Source: Belnapia sp. (GTDB lineage Bacteria > Pseudomonadota > Alphaproteobacteria > Acetobacterales > Acetobacteraceae). From it: a DNA stretch of 24,623 bases. The translations under genes were made by a program, and so were the position numbers. This document shows positions 1 to 8,728 of this stretch, piece after piece. Within the stretch, counting starts at the first letter, position 1, and the number at the start of each line of letters is the position of its first letter. The stretch lies in the NCBI GenBank assembly GCA_028291445.1, contig JAQGIA010000140.1, positions 1 to 24,623 on the forward strand. Direction: 5' to 3'. The notes under the pieces are model-generated. The model had not been told where the DNA came from, ran no database searches, and saw only the letters and a list, made by a program, of their open reading frames with translations.

Positions 1-1499
1 GGGACATGTTCATCGCGGCCCGGCTCGGCGCCGGCCCCATCGCGGATTGCTTCTTCGTCGCGCTGAAGCTGCCGAACCTGTTCCGCCGGCTGTTCGGGGA
101 AGGCGCCTTCAATGCCGCCTTCGTCCCCGCCTTCGCCGGGACGCTGGCGGTCCAGGGGCCGAAGGTGGCGCAGCAACTGGCGGAGCGCATGGCGGCGCTG
201 ATGACCCTGTGGCTGTCGCTGCTGGTGGTCATCGGCATCATCTTCATGCCGCAGCTCATGCAGGCGCTGGCCCCAGGGTTTTCCGACGATCCGGCCAAAT
301 TCGCCCTGGCCATCGAGCTGACCCGGATCACCTTCCCCTATCTGCTGCTGATCTGCCTGACCGCGCTGGTCTCCGGCGTGCTGAACGGGCTGGAGCGCTT
401 CGCCGCCGCCGCCGCCGCGCCGATCTTCTTCAACCTGTTGTCCATGGCTTCCCTGCTGGTGCTGACGCCCTATGTGGCGACGCCGGCGCATGCACTGGCC
501 TGGGGCGTGGTGGCCTCGGGCGCGGTGCAGCTCGGCCTGGTGCTCTGGGCCTGCGCCCGGGCCGGCATGGCGCTGCGGATCCTCCGGCTGCCGTCCCTGG
601 CGCCCGAGGTGCGGCAGGTGCTGCGGCGGATGGTGCCGGGGATCCTCGGCGCCGGGGTGACGCAGCTCAACCTCGCCATCGATGTCATCATCGCCAGCTT
701 CCTGCCGGCCGGCGCGGTTTCCTACCTGTATTACGCCGATCGGGTGGGACAATTGCCGCTTGGCGTCATCGGCGCCGCGGTCGGCACGGCGATGCTGCCG
801 CTGCTGTCGCGCCAGGTCCGGGCCGGCGAAAGCCTATCGGCGCACCGCACCATGAACCGGGCCACCGAATTGTCCCTGTTGCTCTGCCTGCCGGCGGCGA
901 TCGGTCAGGCGGTGGCCGCCGATCCCATCGTCACGGTGCTGTTCCAGCGTGGCGCCTTCGGCCCGGCCGAGGCCGTCGCCACCGCCGCCGCGCTGAGCGC
1001 CTATGCCATCGGCCTGCCCGCCTATGTGCTGGTGAAGATCTTCGCCCCCGGCTTCTTCGCCCGCGGCGACACGGCGACCCCGGTGAAGATCGGCTTCGCC
1101 GCGGTGGCGCTGAACCTGCTGCTCAACCTCATCCTGACCCAATGGCTCAAAGGATCGGGGTTCAGCCATGTCGGCGTGGCGCTGGCGACCGCGCTTTCGG
1201 CCTGGTTCAACGCCCTGGTGCTCGGGGCGGTATTGCTGCGGCGCGGCCAATTCGTACCGGACCGCCGGCTGCGGCGACGACTGCCTCGGCTGCTGCTGGC
1301 CGCTGCGCTGATGGGGCTGGTGCTGTGGGGCATGCAGTGGCTGCTGTTCCCGGCCGCGCCCGGGCTGCGCTTCGCGGCGCTGGCCACGCTGGTCCTCGGC
1401 GGCAGTGCCGCCTATTTCGTGACGGCCCATTTGCTGCGGGCGGTGAACCTGGCGGAGGTCTGGGCCATGCTGCGGCGCCGGCGCAGGCGGACGGCCTGA
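1..1499 (+). CDS. murJ: Lipid II flippase MurJ (5'-truncated by window edge)
   Basis: MurJ (MviN) moves lipid II across the inner membrane for peptidoglycan synthesis. The frame is open from base 3 (gac, Asp) and reads RD-MFIAARLGAG into the conserved N-terminal signature (KLPNLFRRLFGEGAFNAAFVP) of this MOP-superfamily family. The ATG at 6 is therefore an internal Met, and about 20-25 residues including the start lie outside the window. What remains is about 498 residues with many hydrophobic segments, matching the 14-helix MurJ fold, and an Arg-rich end (RRRRRRTA). Its stop abuts the stop of the convergent methyltransferase with no base between and no terminator visible. Family assignment is very secure; the true start is not visible. 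Confidence 0.95.
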   Translation, partial: DMFIAARLGAGPIADCFFVALKLPNLFRRLFGEGAFNAAFVPAFAGTLAVQGPKVAQQLAERMAALMTLWLSLLVVIGIIFMPQLMQALAPGFSDDPAKFALAIELTRITFPYLLLICLTALVSGVLNGLERFAAAAAAPIFFNLLSMASLLVLTPYVATPAHALAWGVVASGAVQLGLVLWACARAGMALRILRLPSLAPEVRQVLRRMVPGILGAGVTQLNLAIDVIIASFLPAGAVSYLYYADRVGQLPLGVIGAAVGTAMLPLLSRQVRAGESLSAHRTMNRATELSLLLCLPAAIGQAVAADPIVTVLFQRGAFGPAEAVATAAALSAYAIGLPAYVLVKIFAPGFFARGDTATPVKIGFAAVALNLLLNLILTQWLKGSGFSHVGVALATALSAWFNALVLGAVLLRRGQFVPDRRLRRRLPRLLLAAALMGLVLWGMQWLLFPAAPGLRFAALATLVLGGSAAYFVTAHLLRAVNLAEVWAMLRRRRRRTA

Positions 1500-2342
1500 T
1501 CAGGCCTGTGCAGGCGCAAGACTGGTCAGGACTAGGCTCGGCAGCTGGTTCCGCAGCATCGGCGCCGTCGCCATGAACTGGCCGAGCACCCCGGGCACGC
1601 CGCGCGGCAGCGCATAGGACAGGAACTCCACCGGACCAATCCCCGGGCACCAGCGCCGCAAGGTCCGGGCGATGTCCCCCCGGGCGATGCCCCAGGGCAT
1701 CGGTGGCAGCTTGTAGCGCGGCGTCTGCTGCAGACCGCGCAGCGTGAGCCGGGACAGCCAGGGCGGCACCGTGTCGAAGACCAGCGTGGCGCCCGGCAAC
1801 CCTGCGGCGATGCCGGCGAACAGGCCCCGCACCGCCTCGGGCGGGAGGTACATCAGCAGGCCCTGGGCCACGATGAAGATCGGCTCGGCAGCATCCAGCC
1901 CGGCCATCCAGGCCGGGTCCAGCGCGCTGATCGCCATATGCCGGAAGCGGTCGGTGGGCGGCAGGAAGGCTTCGCGCAGCGCGATGGACTCCGGCAGATC
2001 GACCGAAAGCCAGCGCATGCGGCCATTGTCCACCCGGCGGGACTGGGTCTCCAGCCCCTCGCCGAGGGAGACCACCTGCCCCGCCGGATGCCGGGCCAGC
2101 CAGGCGATGATGGCCCGATCGATCGCCGCCGCCCGGGCCGCGAGCGAGCCGCCCGGTACACCGAAATGCCCCACGAAATCATAGTCCAGCGCCCGCATGA
2201 TCCGGACGCTTTCCGGGTCCCGCAGCACGCCGTCCGGACGCAGGGATTCGGTGGCCCGCTGGAACAGCGGCCAGAGCATGGTCTCCGGCACGCCGGTCAG
2301 CGCCGGCGGCCGCTTGTCCACCGGCGTCAGACTCTCAGGCAC
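1500..2342 (-). CDS. SAM-dependent methyltransferase, LCMT/PPM (TcmP-like) family
   Basis: Class I methyltransferase of the leucine carboxyl methyltransferase-like group (COG3315, O-methyltransferases of polyketide and other pathways). With the GTG start at 2342 it has 280 residues. Motif I is VVSLGEGLETQ at about residues 90-100, followed by WLSVDLPES at about 111-119, which fits the family pattern VVxLGAGLDTR...VDLP. Its usual acidic and Arg positions are changed here (GEGLETQ), so activity is not guaranteed. I chose GTG 2342 because it overlaps the phasin stop by eight bases (GTGCCTGA), typical of translational coupling; an ATG at 2279 would give a shorter protein. The open frame upstream of 2342 runs inside the phasin gene and is ignored. 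The substrate is unknown. Coupling to a phasin gene suggests a link to storage or lipid metabolism, but that is inference. Confidence 0.8.
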   Translation of the reverse strand: MPESLTPVDKRPPALTGVPETMLWPLFQRATESLRPDGVLRDPESVRIMRALDYDFVGHFGVPGGSLAARAAAIDRAIIAWLARHPAGQVVSLGEGLETQSRRVDNGRMRWLSVDLPESIALREAFLPPTDRFRHMAISALDPAWMAGLDAAEPIFIVAQGLLMYLPPEAVRGLFAGIAAGLPGATLVFDTVPPWLSRLTLRGLQQTPRYKLPPMPWGIARGDIARTLRRWCPGIGPVEFLSYALPRGVPGVLGQFMATAPMLRNQLPSLVLTSLAPAQA

Positions 2343-2814
2343 GCAACCGGGTGACGTTGTCCGTGGCGGCGCGGTGAATGGGGGCGAGGGTGGCCCCCTG
2401 GGCCTCCAGCGCCAGCAGGCACATGGCATTGGCCTGGGTGGCCATGCGTTCGAACCAGGCCATGGTGGCCTGGGCTTGCGCCAGGATCATCCCGCCGGGG
2501 TGCCCGCTGGCCAGCACCGAACCCGCGGCCTTGGCCAGGATCGCGGATTCCTCGACCATGAAGCGCGTCATGGCCTCGCCGACCCGTACCGACTGGGTGG
2601 CCAGGGCAGCACCCGCATCGGCGAAGGCCTTGGCTTTTTCCGGCACCATCTTGGCGAATTCGGCATGATCCGCGGTGGCCGGATTGACCATGGCGATGCC
2701 GCCCAGGGTCATCCGCCGCATCACCACCTCGGCCGCGGCCATGGCAAGTTCGCTGGTCTGGCTGGAGTTGCGGCCCGCGGAAGCGAGCATGTCGGTCGGC
2801 TTGAACTGAGACAT
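2335..2814 (-). CDS. Phasin family protein (PHA granule-associated)
   Basis: A 159-residue, Ala-rich, probably all-helical protein. It resembles alphaproteobacterial phasins, small amphipathic proteins that coat polyhydroxyalkanoate granules. Residues about 20-100 (AAEVVMRRMTLGG, then DHAEFAKMVPEKAKAF) give the typical phasin repeat of Ala, Met and charged residues. No signal peptide or membrane segment is present. The start at 2814 (MSQFKPTDM) is preferred over upstream in-frame Met codons at 2844 and 2901 because those would place the palindromic operator at 2837-2851 inside the gene; the Shine-Dalgarno match is weak. The upstream operator of the type bound by the PHA repressor PhaR is independent support. 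The downstream methyltransferase start overlaps its stop. I assign it by resemblance, not by a single diagnostic motif. Confidence 0.7.
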   Translation of the reverse strand: MSQFKPTDMLASAGRNSSQTSELAMAAAEVVMRRMTLGGIAMVNPATADHAEFAKMVPEKAKAFADAGAALATQSVRVGEAMTRFMVEESAILAKAAGSVLASGHPGGMILAQAQATMAWFERMATQANAMCLLALEAQGATLAPIHRAATDNVTRLRA

Positions 2815-2836
2815 AGAATACTGATCCGAAATAATT

Positions 2837-2851
2837 TGCTGCATTGCAGCA
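2837..2851 (-). promoter_or_regulatory. PhaR-type operator upstream of phasin gene
   Basis: A perfect 15-base palindrome with a one-base centre, TGCTGCA-T-TGCAGCA. It contains CTGC-ATT-GCAG, an exact match to CTGC-N3-GCAG, the sequence reported for the PHA-sensing repressor PhaR at phaP promoters in Rhodobacter and Paracoccus. It lies 23-37 bases before the chosen phasin start codon, where a repressor would block transcription. A second shorter palindrome (GCAGCGCTGC, 2861-2870) sits just upstream. Binding itself is inferred. Confidence 0.6.
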
Positions 2852-2883
2852 TGACGGATTGCAGCGCTGCGAGCACGGCAATT

Positions 2884-2895
2884 CGCAAGCTTGCG
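2884..2895. repeat. 12-base perfect palindrome in hpnN-phasin intergenic region
   Basis: CGCAAGCTTGCG is a perfect palindrome between the hpnN stop and the phasin start. It lies about 24 bases after the hpnN stop but is not followed by a T-run on the transcribed strand, so it is not a standard terminator. It could be a second protein-binding site or chance. The surrounding 104 bases are clearly more AT-rich than the flanking genes, as expected for a promoter region. Confidence 0.35.
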
Positions 2896-2918
2896 CATCA
2901 CGCTTTCAAAGAATCATA

Positions 2919-5528
2919 TTAGGGGTCGCGGCCATGATCCGGCGCGAAGGCCTGCAGCAGCGCCGGCAGTGCCAGCAAAACCGCCGCCAGGGTCGCCACC
3001 AGGGACATCGCCAGCAGCACCCCGATGCTGGCGGTACCGGGATGGGCCGAAAGCGCCAAAGTGCCGAAGGCACAGCCGGTGGTCAGCGCGCTGAACAGCA
3101 CCGCCCGGGTCAATGCCGTCGGCAACAGGCTGCGCTGCCCGGCTTGCCAGGCGACCACGAAATAGATGTCGAACGCGACACCGATCCCGAACAGCAGCGG
3201 CAGGGCAATGATATTCGCCAGGTTCAATGCCGGGCCGAAGACCGCGCAGACCGCCAGGGTCACCAGCCCGGCCAGCAGCAGCGGCGCCAGGGCCAGCAGC
3301 GCCAGCCGCAGGTTGCGCAAGGCGCCGAGCAGCAGCAGGCAGGTCCAGCCGAGCCCGATGACCCCCGCGACGATGAAGGCCTCGCGGATGGTGGTGGAGG
3401 AGGCCTGGATCGAGACCGCCATGCCATTGGCATCCGGCGCCACCGCCCGCACCGCGGCGGCGAAGCGGCGCAGGGCGTCGTTGTCGTCCGAGAGGTCTTT
3501 CGGCCAGACCTCGATGCGGGCGCGGCCATCGGCGGCGACCCAGTCCCGCACCAGCTCCGGCGGCAGCGACGCCAGGGTGACCGGCGCGGCCTGCAGGACC
3601 TCGCCCAATTGCGCCAGGGTGCCGCTCAGGCCGGGCAGCAAGGCGCGCGCCAGCAAGGTACGGCCAGCGGGCGACAAGGCCTCCAGGGCCGCCGCAAGCC
3701 GTAGGGCGTCGGCCGCCGCCGGGCCTGTCGCGTGCCGTCGCAGACCGGCGGCCAGGCTGGACAGGGCCGTAGCCGTTGCGGCATCGGTCGGCGGCGCGGC
3801 GACCTCGGGCGGCGCCAGGGTCAGGCCAAGCAGATCGGCGGCATCCTGGATCAGCACCAGCTTGGCCGTCTGGTCCTCAGGCACGAAGCCGGCGAGGGTC
3901 ATCACCCGTGCCACCTCGGGCAGGGCTTCCAGCCGGGCGGCCAGCGGCTGCGCCGCAGCGAGATCGGCGGCCAGGATGTTCAGCGTATTGGGCGTGGTCT
4001 CGGCCGAGCCCAGCAGGTCGCGGAAAGTCGCCACCGCCTCGGACCGCGGGTCGCGCAGGTTCAGCGGGTTGAAATCGAAGGCCAGCCGCGGCAGCACCGC
4101 CGCCGCGCCCAGCGCGAGCAGGCCGAGCCCGGCGACCACCGGCCGCGCATGCCGCGTCAGCCAGCCTTCCAACGGGGCGAGGCTGGCCCAGCCGACCTCA
4201 GCCGCCTCCGCCTGCGGCGCCGCCAGCTGCAGCAGCGCCGGCAGCACGCTGAGCGACAGGAAGGCGGCGATGAGCATGCCGAAGCCGGCGATGGCGCCCA
4301 GTTCCGATACCCCGCGGTATTCGGTCGGCAGGAAGGCCAGGAAGGCGCCGGCGACCGCCAGGGCGGCCAGCACGATGCCCGGCCCGGCGACCGCCCCGGC
4401 CGCGGCGATGGCGGTGGCCAGGTCGTCGAACCGCCGCCGCTGCTCCCGGTAGCGGATCGCGAGCTGGATGCCGAAATCGACGCCGAGGCCGATGAACAGC
4501 ACCGCGAAGGCGATCGACAGCGGGTTGAACGGCCCGATCACCGCCGCACCGAAGGCCGCCGTCACGAGCAAGCCCAGCAACAGGGTCGCCAGGACCGGCA
4601 GGATCAGCCGCCAGGATCGCAGCGCCAGCCACAGCAGCAGGGCGACCAGGCCCAGCGACAGCAGCGTATTGCGCACCGCGCCATCCGCCACGCTGGCGAA
4701 TTCCTCATCCGCCATCGGCACCTCGCCGGTCATGCGCATGCGGATGCCAGGAATATCCAGGGCCTGCGCCGCGGCGCGGATGGCATCGGCTGCGGTGGCG
4801 CCGGGGCTGAGGGCGGAGAAGTCCAGATGCGGCTGCACCAGCACGAAGCGGCGCAATTCCATCGGGTCGGGAGCCCGGCCGGTGAACAACGCCCCCCAAT
4901 CGGGCGGTGCCACCCGGCCGCCAGCGGCCGCCTCCGCCGCCCCGGCCAGGGCCGCCAGGGGTGCGGCGATGCTGTCGAGCGTCGCCGCGCCCTGGTCGAT
5001 CCCGGTGAGGATCAGGCCGAAGGCCTCGGCGATGCCGCGCAGGCTGGGATCGGCCGCCAGGGTGCCGAGCAGCGGCTGGGCAGCGATGATCCGCTCCGTC
5101 GTCTCCCGCACCGCGGCTGCATCGAGGAACAGCAGGCCGTTGCGGCGGAAGAATTCCAGCGCATCGGGGCGCTGGATGCTGCGGAACAGGTCGGGGCGGC
5201 GGGCCAGGGCGGCGGCCAGGGCGGCGGCGGCGCGATCGGTGGCATCGCCGGTCGGGCCATCGACCACCACGGCGATCACCTGCTCGCGTTGCGGGAAGGC
5301 CGCCGCCATCCGCTGCTCGGTCAGCCGCCAGGGCAGGTCGGCCGGGAAGAGCGCGTCGGTATCGGTGTTCATGGTGAAGCGCTGGGAGACGACCAGCCCG
5401 GCCAGCAGGGCCACCAACAGGGCGAGGGTCAGCGGGACCCAGGGGCGACGGGCGCTGGCCCCGGCCAGCCGGCGGCAGCCGCGTGCCAGCGGCCCGATTG
5501 CAGCGGCAGGCAAGACGGCATCCGGCAA
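2919..5528 (-). CDS. hpnN: Hopanoid exporter HpnN, RND superfamily
   Basis: HpnN is an inner-membrane RND transporter needed to deliver hopanoids to the outer membrane. At 869 residues it has the family's usual length and two-fold layout. One transmembrane helix lies at about 30-49, followed by a large periplasmic domain (NTDTDALFPADLPW). A five-helix block carries GLGVDFGIQLAIRYRE, then comes a second single helix and periplasmic domain (DFNPLNLRDPRSEAV), and a final helix block with LLFGIGVAFDIYFVV. Those TM4-type motifs and the FNPLNLRDP segment are what I recognise as HpnN rather than MmpL or AcrB. The start is TTG at 5528, three bases after the copD stop; no ATG is available nearby in frame, so the exact start is uncertain. 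It is probably translated from the copC-copD transcript. ispH-hpnH, on the other side of the divergent promoter, supports a hopanoid role. Confidence 0.9.
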   Translation of the reverse strand: MPDAVLPAAAIGPLARGCRRLAGASARRPWVPLTLALLVALLAGLVVSQRFTMNTDTDALFPADLPWRLTEQRMAAAFPQREQVIAVVVDGPTGDATDRAAAALAAALARRPDLFRSIQRPDALEFFRRNGLLFLDAAAVRETTERIIAAQPLLGTLAADPSLRGIAEAFGLILTGIDQGAATLDSIAAPLAALAGAAEAAAGGRVAPPDWGALFTGRAPDPMELRRFVLVQPHLDFSALSPGATAADAIRAAAQALDIPGIRMRMTGEVPMADEEFASVADGAVRNTLLSLGLVALLLWLALRSWRLILPVLATLLLGLLVTAAFGAAVIGPFNPLSIAFAVLFIGLGVDFGIQLAIRYREQRRRFDDLATAIAAAGAVAGPGIVLAALAVAGAFLAFLPTEYRGVSELGAIAGFGMLIAAFLSLSVLPALLQLAAPQAEAAEVGWASLAPLEGWLTRHARPVVAGLGLLALGAAAVLPRLAFDFNPLNLRDPRSEAVATFRDLLGSAETTPNTLNILAADLAAAQPLAARLEALPEVARVMTLAGFVPEDQTAKLVLIQDAADLLGLTLAPPEVAAPPTDAATATALSSLAAGLRRHATGPAAADALRLAAALEALSPAGRTLLARALLPGLSGTLAQLGEVLQAAPVTLASLPPELVRDWVAADGRARIEVWPKDLSDDNDALRRFAAAVRAVAPDANGMAVSIQASSTTIREAFIVAGVIGLGWTCLLLLGALRNLRLALLALAPLLLAGLVTLAVCAVFGPALNLANIIALPLLFGIGVAFDIYFVVAWQAGQRSLLPTALTRAVLFSALTTGCAFGTLALSAHPGTASIGVLLAMSLVATLAAVLLALPALLQAFAPDHGRDP

Positions 5529-5531
5529 GGC

Positions 5532-7187
5532 TCAGGATTCCCGGTACAGCAGCAACAGCAGGCCGATCGTCACGAGGCAGACCGGCCAAAGCCAGCGCGC
5601 CACCCGTGCCAGCGCCTCCGGCCCGCGCAGCTCGGTCCAACGGGCACAACCGCCGATCACCGCGAAGACCGCGAGCGGCAGGTGGGACAGCTCGATAAGC
5701 TGGGCTTCCTTGATATTGGAAATCGCATGGGTATGCGCCAGCAGCAGCACGCCGCCGGCCAGCATCGCCACCGGGAAGACGAAGCGGACCCGGCCCCGCA
5801 GCAGGCCGAGGCGGACGCTCCATTCCGACAGGGCGAAGCCGACCACCAGCAGCGCGGCGATCTTGTGCTGCACCACCTCCGGGTCGCGCAGGCTGTCCAG
5901 CAGCCCGATATCCCCCAGTGGCCAGGCCTCCGGGTCCGAGCGGACCAGCAGGAAACCGGCGAGGCCGAGGAAGACCAACGGCCAGTGCCGCGCCACCGGC
6001 ACCCGCCCGGTCGCGTCCAGCAAGGCCGCCAGCCCGACCAGCAGCACCATGATGCCGGCCCAGTGATGGTTGTACTCGCTCCAGGCGATGTCCGTGGCGT
6101 TGCGCGGCGGCAGCAGCCCCTCGCCAGGGGTGAAGGCCTCCGGCCGCTGGGCGGCCTGGCGCTGCTGCCATTCGGCATCGAGCTGCGCCTGCAAGGCCGG
6201 GATGGCGAGGTCGGCATGGTCCGGGCTGCTCAGCCGCGGCCATTCGGGGGTGAAGCGTTCGGCGATCTCGGTCCAGGTGACGCGGTCATCCGGCAGATCC
6301 GCCGCCGGCGGGACCGAGGTGAGGGAGGCGGCGACCGCCAGGACGGCGATGCCGATGGCCATCTCGGCCTCGATGAAACGCCGCAGGCGAGGCAGGCCGG
6401 CACCCACCGGTGCGACCCCATGCAGCAGCCGGAAATTCGCCGCGCCCAGCACCAGCAGCAGCCCCAGCATCACCAGCTTGGTGGCGGCCATGGAGCCATA
6501 GGCCGTGCCGTAGACCGCCTCGACGGCACCGATATAGCCCAGCCAGAAGCCGGCGCTGCCGAGCAGGATCAGGCCGACGCCGCCGGCGGCCAGCAGGGAA
6601 TAGCGCTGCCCGACCTGCCGGGCGGAAACCGGCGTCAGGCGCAGCGCAGCCAGCAGGCAGGGCAACCCGCCCAGCCAGAAGGCAGCGCCGGCCTGGTGCA
6701 GTCCGGTGGCCGCCAGCAGCATCGGGCGGCCCTCGCTCCGGGCGATGGCATGGCTGCCGAAGGTGACGGCCAATAGTAGTGCCGCGGCCCCGGCCAGCAG
6801 CGCCCAGCGCCGGCCGGCGGTCGGCACCGCCTCGGGCAGGGCCAGGGCCAGCACCACCAGCAAGGCCAGCAGGGCCAGTCCGGTCAGGGCGATGAAATTG
6901 GCTCCGATCAGTGCCCCGGTGCCGATCCCCAGCGTCGCTTCCAGCGCCACCAGCCCCAGCAGGCCGGATAGCAGCGTGGTGCCGACCGCGGCGAGGCCGG
7001 AGGCCAGCACGGCCCGGCGGGCGATGGCATGCAGGCGCGCGGCGTCGCCCGGGGGCATATGGCGGCCAGCCGGCACGGCCAGCAGCACCCAGAATACCAC
7101 GCTGCCGAGCAGGATGGTCCGCGCCACGAGTTCCGCCGCGTGGATGATAACGCTTGCGAAACCGTAGAGATCGAGGAATTGCTCCAC
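5532..7187 (-). CDS. copD: CopD-family copper transport membrane protein, long form
   Basis: CopD proteins are inner-membrane proteins that act with periplasmic CopC in copper uptake or handling. This one has 551 residues, well above the roughly 300 of classical CopD. The first half (to about residue 300) carries the family signature FGSHAIAR and [14 protein letters not shown] within a multi-helix region. A soluble stretch of about 100 residues (about 305-400) follows, then a second membrane block ([22 protein letters not shown] to the C-terminus) rich in His. I recall similar two-block CopD proteins in other alphaproteobacteria. The start is GTG at 7187, nine bases after the copC stop. Together they form a copC-copD pair leading into hpnN. 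The direction of copper movement cannot be read from sequence. Confidence 0.85.
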   Translation of the reverse strand: MEQFLDLYGFASVIIHAAELVARTILLGSVVFWVLLAVPAGRHMPPGDAARLHAIARRAVLASGLAAVGTTLLSGLLGLVALEATLGIGTGALIGANFIALTGLALLALLVVLALALPEAVPTAGRRWALLAGAAALLLAVTFGSHAIARSEGRPMLLAATGLHQAGAAFWLGGLPCLLAALRLTPVSARQVGQRYSLLAAGGVGLILLGSAGFWLGYIGAVEAVYGTAYGSMAATKLVMLGLLLVLGAANFRLLHGVAPVGAGLPRLRRFIEAEMAIGIAVLAVAASLTSVPPAADLPDDRVTWTEIAERFTPEWPRLSSPDHADLAIPALQAQLDAEWQQRQAAQRPEAFTPGEGLLPPRNATDIAWSEYNHHWAGIMVLLVGLAALLDATGRVPVARHWPLVFLGLAGFLLVRSDPEAWPLGDIGLLDSLRDPEVVQHKIAALLVVGFALSEWSVRLGLLRGRVRFVFPVAMLAGGVLLLAHTHAISNIKEAQLIELSHLPLAVFAVIGGCARWTELRGPEALARVARWLWPVCLVTIGLLLLLYRES

Positions 7188-7196
7188 CGGTCCGGC

Positions 7197-7580
7197 TCAG
7201 CGCGCCTGGATGGTGAAGGGGATGTCGCCGCGCGTGATGTGGCCATCCACCGCCAGGACCTGCCAACGCAGCCGCCAGCTACCGGGTCCGATGCCGGTGA
7301 CCGGTGCCTCGAGCACGGTCGGCTCGCTGTCCGGGCTGATCGGCAGGGTGGCCTGGTCGCCGGCGGCGCCGATCAGCAGCAGGCGGCTGCGACCATGGTC
7401 GAGCCGGCTGTTGAAGCGGATGGACACTGTCGTCGGGGCAGTGGCCAGGGCAGCGCCGGCAGCGGGATCCGAGGCGACGACGACGGCATGGGCGAAGGCG
7501 GGCGCCGGCAGCGCAATGCCGAGGGCGAGCACGACCAGTGCACGCCGGCTGGCGAGGGCCTTTGAAAAGCTAGGGTACAA
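7197..7580 (-). CDS. copC: Periplasmic copper-binding protein CopC
   Basis: A 127-residue protein with a Sec signal peptide ([19 protein letters not shown]) cleaved before His31, giving a mature protein that begins [12 protein letters not shown]. The N-terminal His plus Asp112 and His114 (VDGHITRG; mature positions 1, 82 and 84) match the Cu(II) site of CopC proteins. No Met-rich Cu(I) motif is seen, so it looks like the Cu(II)-only type. The start is TTG at 7580, chosen because GGAGG lies five bases upstream on this strand and the signal peptide then has a normal length. It is the first gene of the minus-strand copC-copD-hpnN unit, reading out of the region shared with ispH. Confidence 0.9.
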   Translation of the reverse strand: MYPSFSKALASRRALVVLALGIALPAPAFAHAVVVASDPAAGAALATAPTTVSIRFNSRLDHGRSRLLLIGAAGDQATLPISPDSEPTVLEAPVTGIGPGSWRLRWQVLAVDGHITRGDIPFTIQAR

Positions 7581-7770
7581 GATGGCCTCCGGTCAGGACC
7601 GTTCCGCTGCCGCTACGCCGCAGCGCCACTCCCCGGTTGCAAGATGCTGGCAAAGTGCAGCAAAACGCTGTCAGCGCAAGATGCTGCGATGCGGAACAAA
7701 ACCTGTCGGCGAGCCAAGGAGGAGTGTGTCCCGGGCATCGGAGGATAGGGTTCGAGCAGGGGGCGTATTG
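7581..7770. promoter_or_regulatory. Divergent promoter region copC / ispH with 11-base direct repeat
   Basis: These 190 bases separate two outward-reading operons. They contain the direct repeat GCAAGATGCTG at 7639-7649 and again at 7676-7686, start to start 37 bases (about 3.5 helical turns), with related AGTGCAGCAAAACGCTG material between. This looks like a regulator-binding array. I could not place a convincing -35/-10 pair for either direction. A Shine-Dalgarno-like CAGGGGG lies seven bases before the ispH ATG, and GGAGG five bases before the copC TTG. Confidence 0.5.
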
Positions 7771-8715
7771 ATGCGGATCATTTTGGCGCAGCCGAGAGGC
7801 TTCTGTGCCGGCGTCGTGCGGGCGATCGATATCGTCGAGCGGGCGCTGGACAGATACGGTGCGCCGGTCTTCGTGCGGCATGAAATCGTCCATAATCGCC
7901 GGGTCGTGGACCTGCTCCGCGCCAAGGGCGCCCGTTTCGTCGAGGAATTGCATGAGGTGCCGGCCGGTGCGGTGACCGTTTTCAGCGCCCATGGCGTTGG
8001 CCGTGAGGTGGAAGCGGCCGCCGCGGCCCGGGGCCTGCCCGTATTGGATGCGACCTGCCCGCTGGTGTCCAAGGTGCATACCGAAGGCCGCCGCTACATC
8101 GCCCAGGGCAGGACCGTCATCCTGATCGGCCATGCCGGCCACCCGGAGGTCGAGGGGACGCTGGGGCAGATTCCGGGGGAGGTGCATCTGGTCGGCAGTG
8201 CCGCGGCCGTCGACGCCCTGGCCCTGCCGGCCGACCGGCCGGTGGCCTATGTCACCCAGACCACATTATCGGTGGATGATACCCGTGTGGTCATCGATGC
8301 GTTGCGTCGGCGCTTCACGGACCTCGTCGGGCCTGATACGCGGGATATCTGCTACGCCACCCAGAACCGGCAGACGGCGGTACGCGAATTGGCCAAGCGG
8401 GTTGATCTTTTGCTGGTTGTAGGGGCTTCCAATAGTTCCAACTCTAACCGCCTCCGTGAAATCGGGTCGGAGCAGGGGGTGCCCTGCTACCTGATCGCGG
8501 ATGCCCGGGCGCTGCGGCCGGAATGGCTGCGGGGTGCGGAAGCGGTAGGAATCACGGCCGGGGCCTCCGCTCCGGAAAGCCTGGTGCAGGAAGTGATCGC
8601 GGCGCTGGGCCAGCTTGGTCCGGTCGAGGTCTCGACCCTGCCGGGCATTGTCGAAGACATATCATTCAAGCTGCCCGCGGCTTTGGTCGAAGCCGAAGCC
8701 AGCGCGGCAAGCTGA
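7771..8715 (+). CDS. ispH: 4-hydroxy-3-methylbut-2-enyl diphosphate reductase IspH
   Basis: IspH catalyses the last step of the MEP pathway, reducing HMBPP to IPP and DMAPP with a [4Fe-4S] cluster. At 314 residues it matches the family. Cluster ligands are Cys12 (RGFCAGV), Cys96 (DATCPLV) and Cys194 ([10 protein letters not shown]). Active-site residues are His41, His74 (SAHG), His124 and Glu126 (GHPEVEG), plus the [10 protein letters not shown] segment at about 219-228. The start at 7771 ([10 protein letters not shown]) puts the first Cys at position 12 as in other IspH proteins; the long open frame upstream to 7210 lies over copC and is not coding. hpnH follows after 13 bases, so this copy is probably cotranscribed with hopanoid synthesis, for which it makes the precursors. 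Confidence 0.97.
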   Translation: MRIILAQPRGFCAGVVRAIDIVERALDRYGAPVFVRHEIVHNRRVVDLLRAKGARFVEELHEVPAGAVTVFSAHGVGREVEAAAAARGLPVLDATCPLVSKVHTEGRRYIAQGRTVILIGHAGHPEVEGTLGQIPGEVHLVGSAAAVDALALPADRPVAYVTQTTLSVDDTRVVIDALRRRFTDLVGPDTRDICYATQNRQTAVRELAKRVDLLLVVGASNSSNSNRLREIGSEQGVPCYLIADARALRPEWLRGAEAVGITAGASAPESLVQEVIAALGQLGPVEVSTLPGIVEDISFKLPAALVEAEASAAS

Positions 8716-8728
8716 GGAGCGGTTAGCG

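Noticed and set aside
2444..2456. tRNA-like TpsiC sequence (GTTCGAACC)
   Set aside because: It lies in the phasin coding region and no acceptor, D or anticodon stems can be built around it.
3732..6776. A 1014-codon open frame on + covering hpnN and copD
   Set aside because: It is antisense to two well-recognised genes, its translation is dominated by Gln/Arg/Gly without any fold, and long antisense frames are expected at this GC content.
7210..7770. N-terminal extension of IspH
   Set aside because: The open frame runs over copC on the other strand; IspH starts at 7771 where Cys12 and the Shine-Dalgarno are in place.
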